Shown: positions 1 to 9,698, counted from the stretch's first letter. The stretch is DNA of 64,000 nt from Bryobacterales bacterium (GCA_016713735.1 JADJOP010000011.1:186001-250000), one strand, 5' to 3'. The notes: generated by a model from the sequence alone, not told the origin. Translations and numbers: made by a program.

Positions 1-6
1 GTGGCT

Positions 7-1260
7 TCAGCCCAGCCGTGCGCGGCGCGCGTCGATCACTAGCCAGCAGAGGCCGCCGAGGATGTAGAGGAAGCCGGTGGCGTAGAGGGGGACGTCCCAA
101 CTGCCGGTTCTTTGCAGGACGGTGCCGAGGACGATGGGGCTCAGCGCGCCGCCGACCTGGCCCGCTGTATTCATGACGGCGCCGACGAGGCCGGCTTTGG
201 CGCCGCCCATGTCGAGGGCGGTGGACCAGGCGGCGCCGAGGACGAAGCTGCCCATGCCGGCGGCGATGGCGAGGAGCCAGATGGCGATGGTGGGGTCGGG
301 CGCATTCGTTCCGGCGAGCATGGCGGCGGCGGCTCCGAGCATGGCGAAGGCGCCGACGAGGCCGCGGCCCCAGCGTGTGCCGAAGCGGCGGACGGCCCAG
401 TCGCAGGTTTCGCCACCGAGGATGTCAGCGAAGGCGCAGAGGAGCAGGGGGAGTCCGGAGGCGAGGCCGAGGGAGAGCTTGGAGAAACCGCGCGCCTGCT
501 CCAGGTAAGTCGGACACCAGGTGATGAAGAAGTAGAAGCCGTAGCTCTGGGTGAAGTACATGAAGCAGAGCAGCAGCAGGTGGCCGTGCGAGAACATCTT
601 AAAGAATTCGCCCCAGTGGAAGGGGCCCTTCTTGGCGACGCTGCGCGAGGCGAGGATGTAGTCGCGTTCGGCTTCGTTGACGGCGGGGTGTTCGGCGGGG
701 TCGTCGCGGAACCAGCGGTACCAGCCGAGGGCCCAAAGGAAGCCGATGCAGCCGAAGACGATGAAGACGGTGCGCCAGTGCATCACGGTGAGCATGGCGC
801 CGATGGCGAGCGGCGTGACGGCTCCGGTGATGTGGGCTCCGGCGAAGAAGATGCCCTGGGCGCGGCCGCGCTCATGCATGGGGAACCACATGGAGATGGT
901 TTTGCCGGAGTTGGGGAAGGCTCCGGCTTCACCCGCGCCGAAGAGGAACCTGATGACGAGGAGCGAGCCGTAGTTGAACGCGCCGGCGGTGGCGATGGTG
1001 AAGGTGGACCACCAGGCGACGATGCGCGTCATGACGCGGCGCGTGCCGATGCGGTCGCCCCAATAGCCGGTGGGCATTTCGAAGAGTCCGTAAGCGACGG
1101 TGAAGGCGCTGAAGACGATCGACATTTGGACGGGGGATAGTTTGAGGTCGGCGGTGACGTGCGGGGCTAGGATGGCGATGCAGATGCGGTCGAGGTAGGT
1201 GATGCCGGCCAGCGCGACGCACCAGGCGAGGACCTTGTAGCGGGTGCGAGTGGGGGTCAC
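7..1260 (-). CDS. MFS transporter, ACS (anion:cation symporter)-like
   Basis: A 417-residue carrier of the major facilitator superfamily with about twelve hydrophobic segments. The first segment carries the TYLDRICIAILAP pattern typical of hexuronate/galactonate-type (ACS family) carriers, and the loop after TM2 has the GYWGDRIGTRR motif of MFS proteins. It probably imports an organic acid or sugar acid across the inner membrane. Its ATG overlaps the stop of the upstream aldolase by 4 bases, so the two are translationally coupled. The third member of the leftward operon is a serine hydrolase. Substrate cannot be read from sequence; the neighbouring DHDPS-family enzyme suggests a 2-keto acid or sugar-acid catabolic route. 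It is a paralogue of the carrier at 11352-12653. Confidence 0.88.
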   Translation of the reverse strand: MTPTRTRYKVLAWCVALAGITYLDRICIAILAPHVTADLKLSPVQMSIVFSAFTVAYGLFEMPTGYWGDRIGTRRVMTRIVAWWSTFTIATAGAFNYGSLLVIRFLFGAGEAGAFPNSGKTISMWFPMHERGRAQGIFFAGAHITGAVTPLAIGAMLTVMHWRTVFIVFGCIGFLWALGWYRWFRDDPAEHPAVNEAERDYILASRSVAKKGPFHWGEFFKMFSHGHLLLLCFMYFTQSYGFYFFITWCPTYLEQARGFSKLSLGLASGLPLLLCAFADILGGETCDWAVRRFGTRWGRGLVGAFAMLGAAAAMLAGTNAPDPTIAIWLLAIAAGMGSFVLGAAWSTALDMGGAKAGLVGAVMNTAGQVGGALSPIVLGTVLQRTGSWDVPLYATGFLYILGGLCWLVIDARRARLG

Positions 1261-2147
1261 GCGAGCCTCCGCAGGTGGTCGAGAGCTTGGGCGGCCATGA
1301 CGTCGTCCATCACATAGCCGGGGGCGCGGACGTGGGGCGAGGCGATGACGCCGCGTTCGAAGAGGAGGCGCTTGTGGAGGGCGATGGAGGTTTCGATGGT
1401 CTGCATTTCGAGGTTGATCAGGGGCAGGAGGCGGTGGAATTCGGCGAGGCCGGCGATGGGATCGGCTTCGAGGGCGCGGAAGGCGCGGAGGTCTTCATAG
1501 ATGTGGCTGGAGCCGGGCATGAGGCCGTGCGCGCCGCGGAGGAGGGCGTCGTCGAGCTGGAGTCCGGCGTAGCCAATGATGAAGGTGAAGGTGTCGGGCA
1601 TGGCGGCTTTGAGGGCGGAGACCATGGGGCCGGGCGGGATGTAGTCGATCTTGATGGAGCAGAAGTGGGGGAACTGGCGGTGGAGGTCGAGCATCTCTTC
1701 GGGCGAGAGCTTCAAGCCGGTGAGCGAAGCGGAGTATTGGAGAACATGCGGGAGCGGGACGGCTTCGAGAACGGCGCGAACGTGGGCGACGATGCCGCTG
1801 GTGGCGGTGGCGACGGTGAAGGGCGGCAGCACCATGAGGCCGTCGGCGCCGAGGTCAGCAAAGGCACGGGCCTGGGCGACGGCGGGACGGGTGGCTTGCG
1901 CGGTGACGTTCAGGATGAGCCTGGCGCGGCCCGAGGAGGCGCGGCGGATCACTTCGGCGGCGGCTAGGGTCTCGTCGGGAGTGAGCTTCCACCACTCGCT
2001 GACGAAGCCGGGCCAGGCGAGGATCTCCACGCCGGAGCGGAGGACCCAATCGGTTTGTTGGGCGAGCGATTCGAGATCGAGCGCGCCGTCGTCGTGAAAG
2101 GGAGTTTGCAGGAGTGGGATCACTCCGCGGATGGGGAATGGGGTCAT
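1257..2147 (-). CDS. dihydrodipicolinate synthase (DapA/NAL) family aldolase
   Basis: A 296-residue TIM-barrel class I aldolase/lyase. The Schiff-base lysine is visible in the CSIKIDY segment and the catalytic tyrosine in VLQYSA, at the spacing usual for the DHDPS/N-acetylneuraminate lyase superfamily. Full length for the family. The glycine-rich GADGLMVLPP segment fits the barrel. It sits in an operon between a serine hydrolase (3 bases upstream) and an MFS carrier (4-base overlap). That context argues for a catabolic keto-acid aldolase or dehydratase rather than lysine biosynthesis. The exact substrate is unknown. Confidence 0.87.
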   Translation of the reverse strand: MTPFPIRGVIPLLQTPFHDDGALDLESLAQQTDWVLRSGVEILAWPGFVSEWWKLTPDETLAAAEVIRRASSGRARLILNVTAQATRPAVAQARAFADLGADGLMVLPPFTVATATSGIVAHVRAVLEAVPLPHVLQYSASLTGLKLSPEEMLDLHRQFPHFCSIKIDYIPPGPMVSALKAAMPDTFTFIIGYAGLQLDDALLRGAHGLMPGSSHIYEDLRAFRALEADPIAGLAEFHRLLPLINLEMQTIETSIALHKRLLFERGVIASPHVRAPGYVMDDVMAAQALDHLRRLA

Positions 2148-2150
2148 GAG

Positions 2151-3342
2151 TTAGTCGAGTAAGGAAGAGTAGACGAGCGCGGCGAACTTCTCACGGAGTT
2201 GGAGCGGGTTGGGCGTGAGTTGGACCATGAGGACGCCGATCAACTGCTCCTTCGGGTCGATCCAAAAGACGGTGCCTTGCGAGCCGCCCCAATAATAGGT
2301 GCCCTTGGAGTAGGGAAGGCCGGAGGCGGCGGGGTCGGTGACGACGGCGAAGCCGAGGCCGAAGCGTGTGCCGGGGGTGCGGAAGGTGGGGATGTCGCCG
2401 ATGTGGTTTTGGGCCATCCAGGCGATGGTGCGGGGGCCGAGGAGTTGGTGGCCGTTGGCGCGGCCGCCGTCGAGGAGCATTTGGGAGAAGCGCCAGTAGT
2501 CGGCGGCGGTGGAGTAGAGGCCGCTGGCGCCGCCGATGTAGGTTTTGGCGCGGACGGCGGAGAGGGGCTGGCGCGATTCGCCGGTGGGATCGTCCTTGCC
2601 GTTGACGACGAGCAGGGCACGGCGCGAGGCGGTGGAGTCAGGCGGCCAGTAGTGGGTGTCGCGCATCTGGAGCGGCGTGAGGATGCGGTCCTGGATGAAG
2701 CGGTCAAGGGGCTGGCCTGAGACCTTTTGAACGAGATGGCCGAGGACGTCGTGCGAGGAGCCGTAGAGCCAGGTGGCGCCGGGTTGGGCGCGGAGAGGGC
2801 CGCGGGCGAGTTCGAGGACGAAGGCTTCGAGCGTAGGGAGTTCGTAGATCTGCGAGCGGGAGCGGCGGGTGTAGACGCCGGAGGTGTGAGAGAAGAGGTC
2901 GCGGACCTGAATGGGGCGCGCGGGCGGGGCGAGCGTGCCGGGGGCGGTTTCGACGCGCGTGTCTTTGAACTCGGGGATGTGTTTGGAGACGGGCTCGTGG
3001 AGGGTGATGCGGCCTTCTTCGAGGAGCATGAGGGCGGCGGTGACGGTGACGGGCTTGGTCATCGAGGCGAGGTCGAAGAGGGCGTCCTTGGGCATGGGGT
3101 CGGCGAGGGACATGCCGCGCGTGCCGTGGGCGGAGTGGTGGATGACCTTGCCCCGGCGGGCTACAAGGGTGACGAAGCCGGCGGCCTGCTTGGAGGCGAC
3201 GAGGGATTCGAGCCAGGCGTCGATGCGCTTGAGGCGGGGCGAGGAGACGCCTACGGATTCGGGGAGCCCGGCGGGTCAGCGGCGGGTGGCGGCGGGACGA
3301 GCAGAGGCAGAGTGAGCCCAGCAGGAGAGCGCGGCGCGTCAT
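2151..3342 (-). CDS. serine hydrolase, beta-lactamase/class C family (frameshifted)
   Basis: The intact part from 3113 down to 2151 has the SMTK (SxxK) nucleophile motif, a YGS second-motif position and the C-terminal WGGSQGT stretch of beta-lactamase-related esterases/peptidases. The same frame extends upstream with family-typical sequence (RLKRIDAWLESLVASKQAAG) but has no start codon before a TGA at 3276-3278. A plausible start with a signal-like segment (MTRRALLLGSLCLC) lies at 3342 in another frame. Removing one base from the GGGG run at 3261-3264 joins the two into about 396 residues. Probably exported and acting on peptides or esters in the periplasm. First gene of the aldolase/MFS operon. 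Residues 15-30 look poor even after repair, so further indels are possible. Confidence 0.75.
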
Positions 3343-3544
3343 GAGTAGAGCGACTATATCGCAAAGCGCGGGGGGAGGTCCACGCCGGCGGATGCCGGGT
3401 GGTGGCAGGCTGGAGGGGGGGAAACGCCCGCGGCGGGCAGGGGGATGAGCTGTAGATTCAGTGGCTTCCGCGCCGTAAGAATTTCGTAAGGAGGGAATCA
3501 GAGTTTTGAAAGAACTTCCCGGCGTGGTTTTGCGCCCTGGTTGG

Positions 3545-3564
3545 CTGCACACGAGATTGTGCAG
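3545..3564 (+). promoter_or_regulatory. 5'-leader stem-loop upstream of metzincin gene
   Basis: A perfect 7-bp inverted repeat, CTGCACA / TGTGCAG, with a 6-base loop. It lies 10 bases upstream of the GGAGG ribosome-binding site at 3575-3579, which itself is 9 bases from the ATG at 3589. The position suggests it is transcribed in the leader of the protease mRNA. A role in stability or translation is inference only. Confidence 0.35.
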
Positions 3565-3588
3565 AACGAACAACGGAGGATGACATCC

Positions 3589-5359
3589 ATGTCATGTGCA
3601 GTACGAGAGAAGCAGAAGTCGGAGAGAGAGCAGCAGGGCCGGCGCGGGTGGAGGCTCGCGGGCGGCGCGGCGCTGGTGGCGGCCATGTTGATGCCGGGCG
3701 CGGCGTTCGGGTTTCAGATCATGGACACGGCGTTTGCGCGGTACGACGGTCCGGCGGGGACGCCTTGCGACAGTAAAGAAGGGTTGCCGTGCGACCGCAC
3801 GCCGAAGCATTTGATTGGCGCGGTGGATCCGATCGAGTGGAAGGTGATCGGGCGCGGGGAGAAGGCGACGGTGTACCGGCGGGCGACGCAGGAGGAGATG
3901 CGGAAGAACCGCTGGAAGGCGGGGACGTTTCTGGTGGCCGCGCCGGGCTTGTATGACGGGACGCGGGGCGCGCGGCAGGTGAAACTCGTGGTGCCGCTCG
4001 CCGATGACCGTGTGCAGGAGGTGAACTTCGCGCTGACGGCGACGGTGAAGGATCTGGAGTTCATCGAGCGCATCGTGATGCCGGATTCGCCGAATGGCGA
4101 GGTGCAGAGCAAGACGCTGAAGCCGACGCTGTTTGAGTACAAGAACGCGGGGCACGATCCTCGGCGGCCGCGTCCGGTGAAGGGGGCGTGGGCAACGATG
4201 GTGGCGGGCACCGATGGCGGCTTCTTTGCCACGGGCCTGGCCAATGGGTTTGAGTTTGAGGCGGGCGGTCCGGGCGGCTGGTCAGTGGAGGAGATGCCGG
4301 CGCCGGGCGGATTCACGCCGAAGCCGAAGGATGTGGTGCCGGTGCGGGTGATGGACCTCGGGACATTCGGCACGAGCCAGTACAACAACTGCAACGGCAA
4401 CTTCGCTTCGCCTGCGTGCAACTGGTTTTGCACGGAGATGGTGGGCGTGCCGTGCACGAACAATCCGCATCTGGATCCGCCGCCGGCCAAGCATTGCGTG
4501 GACAACCTGGACAACGACGGCGACGTGACGCAGGACAACGGTGACATGGAATGCAAGCCGCAGCCGCAGTATGGCGACGACCTGCATCCCGGCTTTCCGG
4601 TTCGCGATTGGGAGTCAGGCAAATCGTTCGCGCTGTTCGGCGAAGGGCGGTATTGCACGAACTATGCGACGGCGGAGTACAACCCGGACGGCACGGTGAA
4701 GGGCTCAGGGCAACTGGATTCACCGGCTGACGGCGATGGGCTGGAAGACCGAGGCGCTCATGAATGCCTCACTGCCGTGGACGGGGTTGACGGGACGCGA
4801 GAAGCAGATGCGGTATCGCGCCGGCGGCTGTTGGGTGTTTCCGAGCATGGCCGAGGCGGTGGCGTGCAACGCGAGCGGCTCGGACTGTCCGAGTGGGTAT
4901 CCGTATAACAACTCGGGCGGCAACTCGGCGAATTACTATGGGCGAGTGTGGGACGACGTGCACCATGCGATGTTCGTGGGCCTGAAGGACGCGCTGCATT
5001 ACGCGCAGGTGGTGCATTACGGCGGCACCGATGTGCTGCTGTCGTGCAGTGCGGGTGAAGCGGTGTGCTGCGGGGCATCGCTGAACCTGTTGGCGAGCAA
5101 CGCGGGGCGCGGGTCGAGCGTGGTGCAGTATGAGTACTCGGCTGGCGCGGCGCAGTGCAGCATTGCCTCGGCTCCGGTGGTGAGCGCGCATGAGTTCGGG
5201 CATAGTTCGGGACTCGAGCACAACGACACGCAGAACTACATGCACACGCCGGCGTTCAATAGCCCGGCGCTGCCGGCTGCGGACAAGAACCTGCTGTTGG
5301 GGTGCATGAGCACATGGGACTGCCCGCGGCCGTCGGGCTTCCGCTGGGTGGCTCCGTAG
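3589..5359 (+). CDS. secreted metzincin-type zinc metalloprotease (frameshifted)
   Basis: After repair this encodes about 589 residues. The ATG at 3589 has a GGAGG at the right distance. A basic N-region and hydrophobic segment (LAGGAALVAAMLMPGAAFG) form an export signal. The C-terminal part contains HEFGHSSGLEH near 5189-5221, the full HExxHxxGxxH zinc site of metzincins, followed by a plausible Met-turn (NYMH). The middle is rich in cysteines, implying an extracellular disulfide-bonded protein. The reading frame breaks at the GGG run 4738-4740: removing one G gives an uninterrupted GDGWKTEALM junction. The N-terminal 380 residues are unrecognised. Convergent with the cyclase-toxin-like gene, with a shared terminator between them. 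Reported as one gene because both halves continue each other exactly. Confidence 0.8.
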
Positions 5360-5385
5360 GGCGGGGCACTGCGGCGGTGCTGGAA

Positions 5386-5419
5386 AAGGCGGGCGGGTCC
5401 TCGGAGGCTCGCCCGCCTT
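5386..5419. terminator. bidirectional intrinsic terminator
   Basis: A perfect 10-bp inverted repeat, AAGGCGGGCG (5386-5395) and CGCCCGCCTT (5410-5419), with a 14-base loop. It sits between two convergent genes ending at 5359 and 5425. Runs of A precede it and T follows it, so it can serve both strands, although the T tails are short. Confidence 0.6.
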
Positions 5420-5424
5420 CACCA

Positions 5425-7557
5425 TTACCAGCGCCAGGGGCCCATGGGATTGGCTTCGTGGAACTGCTTGAGCTGGGACATGTCCATGGCTTCGCCGAGG
5501 AAGCCGTCGAGGCCGTCGGCGGCGACGATGTGGTGGCCTTCTTCGAGGTCGCCGGGTTCCCAGCCGGGGCGTTGGTAGACGGGTTCGAACTCGGTACCGG
5601 CGGGGCCGCCCTTGATGGGCTTCATGTAGTTGGCCGAGCCGCCGCGGCCGCCGTGCTGGATGGGATCGTAGCCCTGCGGATAGGGCACCTGGGAGCGGAA
5701 AAAGTGGTTGAGGTCGCCTTCGATGTCGCCGGCGTCGGAGCCGTGGGCGTAGTCTTTGCGGCCCATCACGTTGTAGCCGGGGGGGCCGTAGCCGCCCGCG
5801 CTGGTGCGGCGTTGGATGACGGTGACGTCGAGGTCGGGGATGAAGGGGCGGCCGTGGTGATCGACGGCGAGAAACTCGTCGCCGACCTTGAGGAAGAGGA
5901 GCTTCTTGTTGGCGGCGGGGTCGTTGTAGAGGAAGTCGTAGCCTTGCCCGGCGGGGAGTTCGAAGGGACCTTTGCAGGGCTTGCCGTTGAGGAAGGCGGG
6001 TTGGAACTCAGGGCCGGGTTTCACCTGCTTCATGGCGGCGATGGCCTTCGGGTAGTCCTTGAACTTGCCGCGATTGCGCGAGGCGACCCGGCTGAAGCCG
6101 ACGAGGCCGTCGACGTCGCCGAAGTTGAGGCTCTTGATGGGGAGCCAGAGGGGTTTGCCGTTGATGGGCGCGCCGGAGCGCAACCATTTCAGGCGGGATT
6201 TGTTGCAGGCGCGGATGGCGATGTAATAGCCCTGCTGGGCGAGTTTGGCCATGGCGGCGACCTCTTCGGCGAGCATGCCGACTTCGGCGGCCTGGGCCTT
6301 GGTGAAGCTGCGCAACCCGGCGGCGCTGAGGCGAGGGCGCTTGGCGCGGGGCTTGGAGCCAGGTGTGCCGCTGCCCTGGCGCGACTGCCGTGCGACCCAC
6401 TCGTCGCCTTCCTTGGTGAGCTTAGGGCCGCGGGCGCGGTCGGCGAGCTTCTTGGCGAGGATGGCTACCATGACGGCGAGGAGGATGGCGGCGAAGACCT
6501 TGGCGAAGGCTTCCGTGGCTTCTTCCTGGCGGCCCTGCCAGGCGAGGGTGGCGGCCTGGTTGAGGTCCTTGTTCTTCTCGGCGATCTGGGAGCTGGTGTC
6601 GACGATGTCGAAGGTGTGGAGGATGAAGTTGTAGAGTCCGGTGGCGAGGGTTCCTCCGGCGGCGGCTCCGGCGGCGCCGCCAAGGCCGGGCAGGACGAAG
6701 CTGCCGATGGCCCATCCGGCGGCCGAGCCGAGAGCGGCGGCGCCGAGGGCGAGTCCGGCCTGAAGGGCGATGCCTTTGGCGAGCTGGAGGGCGAACTGGA
6801 CGCCGAGCTGGTCAGAGGGGAGGAGGGACTTGAGGGCCGGACCGAGGTGGGCGGGCAGGAGGGCGGCCATGGCGGCGTGTTCAATGCGGCCGAGGCCTTG
6901 CTTGAGCATGGCGAAGAGGCGCAGGTTGTCATGGAAGCCGTCGACGGCGGAGACCTGGATGAGCATGCCGCCGCGCTGCCAGGCTTTTTCGAGGGCGTTG
7001 AAGTCGATGCCGCAGTCTTCGGGGCGGAGCTGCGGGTAGTGGATGAAGCGGCTTTTGGGGGCCGGGCGCGGGGTGCGGGCGAGTTGGGGCAGGGTGTGGA
7101 GGTCGGGGCTGTTTTCGATGATGCCGCGCTGCGTGGTGGAGAGGCCGCCTCGGAAGACGCTGCGGATGCGGCGGAGGATCTGCTCGGCGTTGTCGGTGCG
7201 GCGGAGGAAGATGCCGGATTCGTTGCCGTGGTTGGAGTGAGGGTAGATGCAGATGTGGCTCTGGTAGCCGCCGGAGTCGGGCTGGCCGTCGACGAGCCAG
7301 CCGCCGAGGCGGTTCTGGTTGCGCATCTGCTGGAGGAACGTGAGGCGCTGTTTGGCTTCCGGCTCAATGGGGGCGGGGGGGCCGTTGAGCCAGCCTTTGA
7401 CTTCACCGGCGTTGGGCATGAACGGGCAGCCAGGCCAGCCGGTCTCCTTGCCGATGAAGGCGATGCGGTATTTTTCCAGATCGGAGCAGGGCCAGAGGCC
7501 GAAGTGACGTTCAATGCAACGCATGCAGGACTTCAGGTGCGGTTGCGCGGTGGGCAT
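5425..7557 (-). CDS. putative toxin with edema factor/ExoY-like adenylyl cyclase domain
   Basis: 710 residues, intact, with GGGAGG eight bases before the ATG. Three parts are visible. Residues 1-140 hold four early cysteines (C11, C14, C24, C44) and no known domain. Residues 250-375 contain two long Ala/Gly-rich hydrophobic stretches that could cross or insert into membranes. Residues 440-645 show the ordered signature of class II nucleotidyl cyclase toxins: R449 in YIAIRACNK, two lysines seven residues apart (K468, K475) followed by SLNFG and a GLVGF strand, an acidic pair D575/D577 in IPDLDVTVI, then H635-G636 with N643. In CyaA, ExoY and edema factor these positions bind ATP, the metals and the substrate ribose. 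The HG-to-N spacing is 8 rather than 6, and no His lies between the lysines. No signal peptide, so delivery would need a secretion system. Family call is by motif order only. Confidence 0.62.
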   Translation of the reverse strand: MPTAQPHLKSCMRCIERHFGLWPCSDLEKYRIAFIGKETGWPGCPFMPNAGEVKGWLNGPPAPIEPEAKQRLTFLQQMRNQNRLGGWLVDGQPDSGGYQSHICIYPHSNHGNESGIFLRRTDNAEQILRRIRSVFRGGLSTTQRGIIENSPDLHTLPQLARTPRPAPKSRFIHYPQLRPEDCGIDFNALEKAWQRGGMLIQVSAVDGFHDNLRLFAMLKQGLGRIEHAAMAALLPAHLGPALKSLLPSDQLGVQFALQLAKGIALQAGLALGAAALGSAAGWAIGSFVLPGLGGAAGAAAGGTLATGLYNFILHTFDIVDTSSQIAEKNKDLNQAATLAWQGRQEEATEAFAKVFAAILLAVMVAILAKKLADRARGPKLTKEGDEWVARQSRQGSGTPGSKPRAKRPRLSAAGLRSFTKAQAAEVGMLAEEVAAMAKLAQQGYYIAIRACNKSRLKWLRSGAPINGKPLWLPIKSLNFGDVDGLVGFSRVASRNRGKFKDYPKAIAAMKQVKPGPEFQPAFLNGKPCKGPFELPAGQGYDFLYNDPAANKKLLFLKVGDEFLAVDHHGRPFIPDLDVTVIQRRTSAGGYGPPGYNVMGRKDYAHGSDAGDIEGDLNHFFRSQVPYPQGYDPIQHGGRGGSANYMKPIKGGPAGTEFEPVYQRPGWEPGDLEEGHHIVAADGLDGFLGEAMDMSQLKQFHEANPMGPWRW

Positions 7558-7793
7558 CGGAGTTGCCTCCCTCTAGTGAGTGCTGCGTAGGGCGCGGGGG
7601 AAGTGTGTCACTCGATTCTGGGGTGAGCGATGGGCGGGGAGTGGCCGGCGTTGGACAGGGACCGCGAGGCTGTCCTCGACCCCGCCCGGCGGCTGGTGCT
7701 GGAGTGTGCGGATTGCGTGCGGCCGCTTCACGCTGCGTCGTTGATCATGGGCTATCGGTTATGAGACGCTAGAAGCACGAGAGAGTGAAGAGA

Positions 7794-8027
7794 ATGGCGG
7801 ATTTTAGTGTTCTCGATGATGAGTTCTTCGCGGCCGTTGCGAAGGCGTGTTCCAGCGCCAGGGCCACAGCGCTGAGAGCGGGCCACTCCATCGTGTACCG
7901 CGATGCGGCGGGCCGGTACGTGGAGGAGCGCCCTGAAGGAACCCTGTTTGAAATCCGTTTCGAGAAGACACGCCCTCGGGAATCGCACATTGTGGTGCTG
8001 GGCGAGTTGACGCCAAGCGCTTCTTAA
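7794..8027 (+). CDS. small protein, putative partner of zeta-type kinase
   Basis: A 77-residue protein starting at the ATG at 7794; a GTG three codons earlier (7785) is an alternative. It ends 4 bases before the zeta-toxin-like gene, so the two are co-transcribed. The sequence has a helical N-terminal half and a C-terminal half, YRDAAGRYVEERPEGTLFEIRF, with the look of a small beta-sheet. It resembles no classical epsilon antitoxin. A role as the cognate antitoxin is inferred from position and size alone. Confidence 0.6.
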   Translation: MADFSVLDDEFFAAVAKACSSARATALRAGHSIVYRDAAGRYVEERPEGTLFEIRFEKTRPRESHIVVLGELTPSAS

Positions 8028-8031
8028 TTGC

Positions 8032-8595
8032 GTGCCGACACTGATCTTGGTCGCCGGTCCGAACGGTTCAGGGAAGAGCACACTCTCGGCGGAGATTGCC
8101 GCCGGAGTGACGGTCATTGATCCAGACGCCATCGCCAGGACCATAGAACCCGCGGAGCCATCCCGCGCCGCGATCCCGGCGGCACGGCGGGCGATCCTAA
8201 GGTGCCGGGAACTCATCAGCCAACGGGAGAGCCTCATTGTGGAAAGCACGCTGGCAGGCCACGGAGCAATCGCCCTCATGACGACCGCCAAACGCGCCGG
8301 CTACAGGACACTCCTTGTCTACGTTGCGCTGGGGGAGCCAGAACTCCACATCGATCGCGTGCGTCTTCGAGTCGCGCAAGGCGGTCACGACATCCCTGAC
8401 GCGGACATTCGGCGGCGATATTTCAGGAGTCTGTCCCGGGCTCCCGAAGCGATCCGGCTGGCGGATGAGGCCATTGTGCTCGATAACGCTGGACCAAGAC
8501 CCGAACGGGTGTTGATGTTGCGAAGTGGCCAGATCACCTGGAAATCGACATCGCTACCGGAGTGGGTGAGCGGACTCGTCCTGCGATTAGCGTGA
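8032..8595 (+). CDS. zeta-toxin-like P-loop kinase
   Basis: 187 residues starting with GTG. The Walker A motif GPNGSGKST lies at residues 9-17. It is followed by VIDPDAIAR, matching the acidic substrate-binding segment of zeta toxins, and VESTLAG, matching the conserved E-x2-L-(S/A)-G motif. Zeta-family kinases phosphorylate UDP-N-acetylglucosamine and block cell-wall synthesis; stand-alone homologues of unknown target are common. This protein is compact, with no extra domain. The 77-residue gene immediately upstream would be the antitoxin. Toxin activity is therefore plausible but unproven. Confidence 0.78.
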   Translation: MPTLILVAGPNGSGKSTLSAEIAAGVTVIDPDAIARTIEPAEPSRAAIPAARRAILRCRELISQRESLIVESTLAGHGAIALMTTAKRAGYRTLLVYVALGEPELHIDRVRLRVAQGGHDIPDADIRRRYFRSLSRAPEAIRLADEAIVLDNAGPRPERVLMLRSGQITWKSTSLPEWVSGLVLRLA

Positions 8596-8685
8596 CGGCC
8601 TTCGGGCGGCCCTTTGGGAGTCGCGCCACTGGCTCCGTCGCACCGGCCGCACCAGTCCAATGCTGAGCACGCTGTTGATCACGAG

Positions 8686-9698
8686 TCATCTGCCGTTGGT
8701 TGAGGCAGAGCTCAACCCATTACACACTTCACGTATTGCCGCGATCACCGCGTCCGGGCGTTCGCCGGGAATGTCATGCCCGCTATCCGGCACAATGATT
8801 CGCTTGCCCCGCGCTGAGAGGCGCGTCAGACGAAGCTGCAGATCGTTGACCCATGTCTGCTCGAAAGCTCGCTGATCGTCAGCGCTGAGAGCGGCGCGGA
8901 GGGCGGCATCGATTGGCCGGCCGGCCGTCAGCACAACAAGAGCCTTGCCGTTCATGTGGTCCGCCGCGCGGGCCTGTTCCGAGCTCGACTCGATATGCTC
9001 GAGTTCGCTGGTTCGCGCCTGGATGTACTTCGCCTGGAGTATTACGGGCGGCACCTGCTGCCCCCGTAACCGCAGTTGAAAGCGCGTGATCCCGAGACCA
9101 ATGTTGAGCGGAGCCCAGAAGGCTTGGCTGAGGGCGCGCGCTCGAGTAGCGGCAGCCATCGCGGACCAGGCTGGCGGCAGCAATTGGTACTGATCTTCTT
9201 GCGTTGAGTCAACCAGCAGGATGGCGGCCACCTCACTCGGATACTGGCCATTGAAGACCCGCACGCAGTAGCCTCCGAATGAACTGCCAACCAACACAAA
9301 AGGTGGTGTTTCGCCGGCAGACTGAAGCGCCGCATGTAGCTCTGAAGCAATCCGGACGCTGGTTCGGGGCATCGGTCCGGGATCGCTGTAGCCATATCCG
9401 GCGCGGTCGTACGAGCAGACACGAGCGAATCGAGCGACCTCCGGTTGGACGAGTTCCATTGACCCAGCGAGTCCGCAAGCCCAGCCTCCCAAGCGATGGT
9501 TGGTTTCCCACGTCCCGTGCAGTGTAAGTTGAGTCGCAGTCCACCTGCATCAACGAGGTGGAGAGGACGGGGGAAGCGGTTCATATCCGATCGAGAAGCC
9601 AAGATCTCATACAAAGCGCCGGCCGAGACGATCAGGACAGGCGCAAGCAAGGAAAAGAGGATGAGCCTTCGCCCTCGATTCTTCCCGATGATTGCCAT
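8686..9698 (-). CDS. alpha/beta hydrolase (frameshifted)
   Basis: Repaired length about 337 residues. The N-terminal frame begins at ATG 9698 with a membrane-anchor or signal segment (LILFSLLAPVLIVSAGALYEI) followed by LHLVDAGGLRLNLHCTGRGKPT, the usual start of the hydrolase fold. The other frame carries the nucleophile elbow VGSSFGGY (GxSxG) and the catalytic-histidine segment PDSGHDIPGERPD. Adding one base to the CC at 9456-9457 on the given strand joins GLADSLGQW to ELVQPEVARF. Probably membrane-attached or periplasmic; the substrate is unknown. It reads in the same direction as the Cys-rich and propeller-like genes upstream. Confidence 0.78.

Noticed and set aside
5302..7590. 762-residue plus-strand reading frame
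   Set aside because: Antisense to the cyclase-toxin-like gene, built of Gly/Ala/Glu-Val runs without any domain. A GC-rich shadow frame.
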